Shown here one piece after another: positions 57,361-64,000 of a stretch of 64,000 nucleotides of DNA (position 1 is the first letter of the stretch; each line of letters starts with the position of its first letter). Below the pieces are notes generated by a model. The model saw nothing but the letters and a program-made list of their open reading frames with translations. It had not been told where the DNA came from and made no database searches. Source of the DNA: Cynocephalus volans (Eukaryota > Chordata > Mammalia > Dermoptera > Cynocephalidae); contig NC_084462.1 in the NCBI RefSeq assembly GCF_027409185.1, positions 184,688,071 through 184,752,070 on the forward strand, in the 5' to 3' direction. The position numbers and the translations under genes are program-made.

Positions 57361-58615
57361 TATGGTTTTCTTGTGGTGGTAGATTTAGTTTCTTTCTCTT
57401 TCTCATTTGCATTTTTGTTCTACCTGTGGGTTTTGTTCTTTCTTGTGTATTCATGGTAGTGATTATTGTTTTTGGACTCCAGGTGCAGGACTTCCTTGAG
57501 GATTTCTTGCATGGGTGGTTGTGTGGTAATGAACTCCCGCAGCTTTTGTCTGTCTGGAAAATACACTATTTTTCCCTTGTTTCTGAAGGATAGCCTTGCT
57601 GGATATAGTACTCTTGGCTGGCGGTATTTTACTTTTACTATTTTGAATATATCATCCCATTTTCTTTGGGCCTGTGGCGTTTCTGTTGAGAAGTCTGCTG
57701 TTAGCCTGATTGGGGCGCCCTTATAGGTGACCTGATGCTTTTCTCTTGCTGCTTTTGAGATTCTCTCTTTGTCTTTGAGCTTTGCCAGTCTGACTATAAT
57801 GTGACTTGAAGAGGATTAATGGATTGAATCTGTTTGGGGAGTTTTGAGCCTCCTGGATCTGAAGGTCCTTGTCTCTCCCTATACCTGGGAACTTTTCCAT
57901 TATTATTTCATTGAATATGTTTTCCATGTCTTTTCCTTTCTCCTCCCGTCTGGAACACCAACGTTTGAGTGTTTGTGCACCTGTGTTATTTTGAAAAGAC
58001 TGTCTTCAAGGCCAGAAATTCTTTCGTCTGCTTATTCCAGCCAAGTTATCGGTTGTGTTTTTCATTTTGTTGAGTGAACCTTTCAGTTCCACGAGTTCAT
58101 CTACCTTCTTTTTTAAGGTACTAATCTTTTTGTAAACTTACTTTTTTATATCCTGGAATTTTTTTTTTCTCATTTCATTATGTTGTGTAACTGAGTTTTC
58201 TCATACCTCAGTGAGTTTCCTTGCGATTGTGGCCTGGAATTCCTTTTCAGCCATTTCAAGGGTTTCCTGCTCTACAGGTTCTGGTACTTGAGAATTACTG
58301 TCTTCTTTTGGTGGTGTCATATTTTCTTGGGTTTTCATAGTTGTAGTATCTGTATGTTGATATCTGGTCAGCTGGTAGACGGTTGCTTCTTCTATTACTC
58401 TGGAGTGGGCTTTGAGGAGAGAGACTTCTTCTTTTCTGGTCTCCACTGGTGGCTCTTTGTGTCAATGCAGTTGATTGTCTGATGGGCCACCTGCACAGTG
58501 GCAGTGGTTATGGTGGACCACCTGTGCAGAAGTAGTGATTTTGGCATGCTCCTTGCCTGCTTCCAGGTGGGGGATGCTGCCCTCGGCTCCTGCCTGGGAC
58601 CCTGGGCTTGCTCTA
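57361..58615 (-). mobile_element. L1 5' part, minus strand (unit 2, uninterrupted)
   Basis: Counterpart of 22300-24010 without the LTR insert. ORF1 motif AEKEFQATIARKLTEV near 58205. Confidence 0.7.
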
Positions 58616-61600
58616 TTTCTTCAAGTTCATTTAATTTTTATTTGAAATGTATTGATTGTACGTATTTATGGAGTACAGAGTTCTATTTCAATATATTACA
58701 CAATGTGTGATGATGAAATCATGGTAATTAGCATATTCATTATCACAAAACTTTCATTTCTTTGTGATGAGAACATTTGATCTCTCTTTTAGCCATTTGA
58801 GAAAAAAACAACCCCTCCCCTTCCATTAACCACAGGTTTACTGTGTACTTCTAAAAGTTCAACTTATTATTTTTGGTTGCCACATATGAGTGAGAACATG
58901 CAGTATTTATCTTTCTGTACCTGACTCATGTCACTTAACATAATGTCTTCCAGTCTCATCCGTGTTGCTGCAGTGACAGGATTTCACTCTTTTTCATGAC
59001 TGTGTGCTATTCCATTGTGTGTATATACCACATCTCGTTTATCCTCTCATCTGTTGATGGACACCTAGGATGATTGAATGTCTTAGCTGTTGTGAATAGT
59101 GCTGCAATAAATATGACAATGTGGACATCTCTTTGAATGCTAATTTCTTTTCCTTTGGATAAATTCCCAGCAGTGAGATTGCTGGATCATAGAGTTGTTC
59201 TATTTTTACTTATCTGAGGAGTCTGTATGCTATTTTCCATAATGTTTGTAGTAATTTACATTCCCATCAGCCGTGCACAAGAGTTCCCTTTTCTTCGCAT
59301 CTTCACCAGCATTTGTTACTTTTTGTCTTGTCAATAATAGACATTCTGATGAGATGATATCTCATTGTGGTTTTGATTTGCATTTTCCTGATGATTAGTG
59401 ATGTTGAGCATATTTTCCTGTCAGTCATTTACATGTGTTCTTTTGAGAAATATCCGTTCAGGTCATTTGCCCATTTTTGAATCAGATTATTTGTGTGTTT
59501 TTGTTGTTGAGTTGTTGAAATTCCTTGTATACTCTGAATCTTAATCCTTTGTCAGATAAATCATTTGCCAATCTTTTCTCTCCTTATCCTGGTTGCCTCT
59601 TTGCTCTGTTGGTTATTTCTTTTACTGTGTAGAAGCTTTTTAGTTTGATGCAGTCCCATATGTCTATTTTTTCTTCTTTGGCCTGTGCTTTAGAAGTCTT
59701 CTCTAAAATTTTTACCCTGGCCAATGTTTTGAAGGTTTCCCCTATGTTTTCTTTTAGTAGTTTACAGTTTCAAGTCTTAACTGAAAGCGTTTAATCCATT
59801 TTGAGTTGGTGATGAGTGCCAGGGGTCTATTTTGCATGTGATGAGTGCCAGGGGTCTATTTTGTTTCTCTGCATACGTATATCCATGTTTTCCTGCATCA
59901 TTTATTGAAGAGACTGTCATTTCCCCTGCATATGTTCTTGGCACCTTTGTCTATAATCAGTTGGATATAGATACATGGTTTTATTTCTGAGTTCTCCATT
60001 CTTTTCCATTGGTTTATGTGTCTGTTTTTATGTCAGTCCCATGCTGTTTTGACTACTATAGCTTTGTAGTATATTTTGAAGTCAGGGAGTGTGATGCCTC
60101 CAGCTTGTTGTTTTTGCTCAGGATCGCTTTGTGTATTCAGGGTCATTTGTGGTTTCATATGAATGTTCAGACTCTTTCTATTTCTGTGAAAAACGTCATT
60201 CATATTTTGATAGGGATTGCCTTGAATCTGTAGATCACTTTGGTAGTATGATCATTTGTACAATATTAATTCTTTCAGTTTATGAATATGGAATGTCTTT
60301 CTACTTTTGTTTCCTCTTTAATTTCTTTCATCACTGTTTTGTAATTTTCAATGTAGAGATCTTTCAACTCTCTAGTTAAATTTATCTCTAGGTATTTTTT
60401 TTTTGGCAGCTATTGTAAATGAAATTTCTTTCTTGATTGATTTTTCAACTAGGTCATCATTGATGTATAGAAATACTGATTTTTGTATGTTTGGGAGAAT
60501 ATTCTGTGCATTGATATTAATTCTTTAGAAGTTTGTTAGAATTCATTACTGAACCCATCAGGTTCTGGGATTTTCTTTGTTAGGAGACTTCTCATTACTG
60601 ATTCAATCTGGTTACTGTTTATTGATCTATGCAAGTCTCTATTTCTTCCTGGTGTCATCTTGGCAGGATGTACGTGTCCATCAATTTATCCATTTTCTCT
60701 AGGTTTTCCAACACGTTGGCATATAGTTGTTCATGATAGTCTCTAATGGTTCTCTGAATTTCTGTGTTATCAGCTGTAATGTCTCCTTTTTCATGTCTGA
60801 TTTTCTTTTTTGGGGTCTTCTCTCTTCTTAGGTAGTCTAACTAAAGGTTTATCAATTTTGTTTACCATTTAAAAAAACAGCCTTTCATTTTGTCAATGTT
60901 TTGTAATTTTTTGGTCACTAATTCATGCAGCTTTGCTCTAATCTTTATTACTTCTGGTCTGCTAATATTGGGATTTGGTTGTTCTTGTTTTTCCAGTTCT
61001 TTAAGGTGTACCATTTGGATTTTCTTTGAAATCTTTCTGCACTTTTGATGTAAACACTTATTGCAATAAACTTGTCTGTTAGTACTGCTTTTGTAGTAAG
61101 TTTTGGTATATTGCTTTTCGTTTTGAAGAATTTTTCAGTTTCCTGGTTAATATCTTCTTTGACCCATTGGTTGTATAGGAGCATGTTGCGTAATTTAAAA
61201 GTATTTTTAGGGCTGACCCTGTGGCTCACTCGGGAGAGTGCCGTGCTGGGAGCGTGGCAGCGCTGGGAGCACCTAGGCCACGGGTTCGGATCCTATATAG
61301 GGCTGGCCGGTGCACTCACTGGCTAAGTGTGGTGTGGGCAACACCAAGGCAAGGGTTAATGATCCCCTTACTGGTCACACACACACAAAAAAGTATTTTT
61401 AGAGTTTCCAAAATTCTGCTTGTTATTGAGTTCTATATTTATTTTTTTGTGCCCTGAAAGATACTTGAATTGCTTTCAATTTTTAAAAGTTGGTTGAGAC
61501 TTGATTTGTGGCCTAACTTCTGGTATATCTTGGAGAATAATTTATGGGCTTATGAGAAGAATGTGTATTCTGCACTTGTATGAAATGATTTGTAAATGTC

Positions 61601-61770
61601 TATCAATTCTATTTGGTCTATAGTGCAGTTTAAATCCAAAGTTTCTTTGTTGATTTTTTTTGTCTATATGATCTGGCCAATGAGTAGAAACTGGTGTTGC
61701 TGTCCCCAAGTATTATCATATGGGGATCAGTCTCTCCTTTTAGATCCAATATTTCTATTATTTATTTTTT
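58616..61770 (-). mobile_element. L1-E copy in unit 2
   Basis: Same L1 as 24011-28535, without the MaLR LTR and the short L1, but with a SINE at 61211-61388. Frames are broken. Identity to unit 1 drops here to roughly the high eighties by eye. Confidence 0.8.
61211..61388 (+). mobile_element. Dimeric tRNA-Ile-derived SINE (colugo CYN-like)
   Basis: A 14-bp target duplication AAAAGTATTTTTAG (61197-61210 and 61389-61402) flanks it; unit 1 has the empty site near 28190. Two tRNA-like halves start GGCTGACCC (61211) and GGCTGGCCGG (61301), each with AACACC/GCACCTAGG-type anticodon arm remnants. The first has an intact box B (GGGTTCGGATCC) and the second a GGGTTAATGATCC variant. It ends in CACACACACAAAAA. 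SINEs made only of tRNA-Ile units are described from colugos. Confidence 0.85.
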
Positions 61771-64000
61771 TAATAGGGTTTTTAATTATTGAAACATGAT
61801 TGTACATATCAGTGGGGTGCAGAGTTCCTTATCAATATCTATGTGCAATATGTGATGCTCAAATCAAGGTAATTAGTATACTCAATATTATACAATGTTA
61901 TCTTTCTTCATGGCCCTTTATGGATTCCTTCCTTACTGCCCTCCCCTTCCCCTTTTCCCATCTCTGGTACCTCAGTTCTGTTCTCTCATTTTGAAAGTTC
62001 AGTATATTATGTTGATTGTTCTACCTTTCTTTTTTATTTATTCATTAGTTTATTTTTTATTATTATATTTTAGCTCACACATATGAGTGAGGACATGTGG
62101 TATTTCTCTTTCTGTGCCTGGTTCATTTCATTTAACATAATTTTCTCCAAGCTCATCCATGTTGCTGTGAATGGCAGGATTTATTTATTTTTTTAATGGT
62201 AGACTAGTATTTCATTGTGTAAATGTACCACATTTTCCTTATTGAGTTGTCCAACAGTGGTCATTTACGTTGGTTCCAACTCTTGGCTACCGTAAATAGA
62301 GCTGTGATAAACACAGGTATTCAGGTGTCCCTTTAACATGATGATTTCCATACCTTTGGGTATATGCGCAGCAATGGGATTGCTGGTTCATATGGGAGTT
62401 TTATCTGTAGTTGCTTGAGGAGCCTCCATATGCTTTTTCAATAAAAGCTTCACAAGTTTAAGGTCCTACCAACAGTGTAGGAGGGGTCCCCTTTCTGCAC
62501 ATTCTCACCAGCATTTGTTATTCTCAGTCTTTTTGACAATAGCTAATTTAACTGGAGTGAGATGGTATCTCAAAGTGGATTTGATTTGCGTTTCCTTGAT
62601 GCTGAATGATATTGAGCCTTTTTTTCACATGTCTCTTGGCCATTTGTATACATTCCCTTGAGAAACATCTATTTAACTCCTTTTCCCATTTTTTAATTGG
62701 GTTACTTTTTTTTTTTTTTACTGTTGTTTGTGTTACTTGTGCATTCTTGATATTTTCCCTTGTCAGATGCACAATTTGCAAATATCTTCTCCCATCTGTA
62801 GGTTTTCTTTTCGTTCTTTTAATTGTTTCTTTTACTGTGCAGAAGCTTTTCAATTGGACATAATCCCATTAATTTATTTTTTCTTTTGTTGCCCATGGTT
62901 TTGGGGTCTTATCCACAAAGTGTTTGCCCAGTCCTACATCCTGAAGTGTTTCCTCTATGTTTTCTCTTAGGAGTTTTATAGTTTCAGGTCTTGTACTTAA
63001 GTGTTTGTTTCATTTTGAGTTGATTTTGGTATATGGTGAATGGTAGGGGTCTAGTCTTATTCTTCTACATGTGGATGTCCAGTTTTCTCAGCACTATTTA
63101 TAGAAGAGGCAGTGCTTTTCCCAATGCATGTTCTTGTTGTCTTTGTCAAAGATCAGTTGGCTGCAAACATATGGGTTGATTATTGGTTCTCTATTCTGTT
63201 CCATTCGTGGGAGTGTCTGTTTTCATGCCAGTACCATGCTGTTTTGGTTATCACAACTTTGTAGTATAGTTTGAAGTCAGGGAGTGTTATGCCTCTGACT
63301 TTTTTTTGTTGTTGTTCATGTTTGCTTTGGCAATTTGCAGTCTTCTGTTATTTCGTATGAATGTGAGGATTGTTTTTTTCTATTTCTGTGAAGAATGTCT
63401 TTGGTATCTTGGTGGGGATTGCATTGAACCTGTAGATCACTTTGGGTAGCATGGACATTTTCACAATGTTAACTCTTCCATCTTTTCATGTCCTCTTTAA
63501 TTTCCTTCAACTGTGATTTTTAGTTCTTGTAGATATCTTCCATCTCCCTGGTTAAGTTTGTTTCTAGATTTATTATTTTTCAGTTGACTTTTGTAAATGG
63601 GGTAGTTTTCTTGGATTGTTTTTCTTACAGTTCATTGTTGGAGCGTAAAAACACTACTGATTTTATGTGTTAATTTTGTATCCCGCAACTTTACTGAAAT
63701 TTTTTATCAATAGCAAGGGTTTGTTGGTAGAGCTTTTAGGTTCTACTATATATAGGATCATGTTATCTGCAAGCAGGGACAATTTGGCTTTGTCTTTTAC
63801 AATATGGATACTCTTTATTTCTTTCTCTTGCCTGATTGCTCTGGCTAGTACTTTTAATACTATGTTAAATAGGAGTGGTGAAAATGGGCTTCCTTGTCTT
63901 TTTCTTGTTCTTAATGGGATAGCTTTTAGCTTTTCCCCATTCGGGATGATATTGATGGTGAGTTTGTGTTGAAATACTTTCCTTATACACTTAATTTGCT
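61771..64000 (-). mobile_element. L1-C copy in unit 2, 3' UTR and ORF2, cut by the window end
   Basis: Starts at the same junction inside L1-E as L1-C at 28536. It keeps the ORF2 C-terminal and reverse-transcriptase sequence (62000-64000) that is deleted in unit 1. Frames are broken. Confidence 0.8.

Overview
This is placental-mammal genomic DNA from the immunoglobulin heavy-chain constant locus. It carries two complete IgG constant-region (IGHG) genes on the minus strand in tandem, so the gene at the right (45808-49520) is 5' of the gene at the left (12050-15734). Each gene has CH1, CH2 and CH3 domains, a secreted C-terminus with its AATAAA, two membrane exons (M1, M2) about 1.2-1.6 kb downstream, and a repetitive G-rich switch region (S-gamma) upstream. 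Nothing bacterial or viral is intact here. The other bases are L1 LINEs, LTR elements, minisatellites and intergenic sequence. A dimeric tRNA-Ile-derived SINE (61211-61388) resembles the SINE family I associate with colugos (Dermoptera). The species call is an inference only.

Layout. 1-7830 holds minus-strand L1 elements, one interrupted by a solo LTR. From about 7831 a roughly 33-kb unit starts: a minisatellite (9040-10130), the downstream IGHG gene, its switch region (17331-19600), a conserved upstream region (19601-21650, expected to hold the I-gamma germline promoter and exon), then nested L1s with later LTR insertions. 34425-41195 is a long plus-strand L1. At about 41200 the same unit starts again: 3' flank, the second IGHG gene, its switch region (51101-54655), the conserved upstream region (54656-56700) and the same L1 landscape to the window end.

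The two genes should work as alternative class-switch targets: transcription through the S region exposes AID targets, recombination joins a rearranged VDJ to CH1, and alternative use of the CH3 stop or the M1/M2 exons gives antibody or B-cell receptor. Most of the two units is almost identical, but the genes are not redundant. The downstream gene has lost the hinge-CH2 intron, so a short one-cysteine hinge is encoded in the CH2 exon. Its CH3 domain is only about 59% identical to that of its neighbour (hand count), although the flanking introns are nearly identical. It also carries changes at the FcRn contact face, including a new N-glycosylation sequon at EU position 434. The switch regions have also diverged into different repeat families. 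The most interesting signal in the window is therefore a duplicated IgG gene with an unusual exon structure and Fc.
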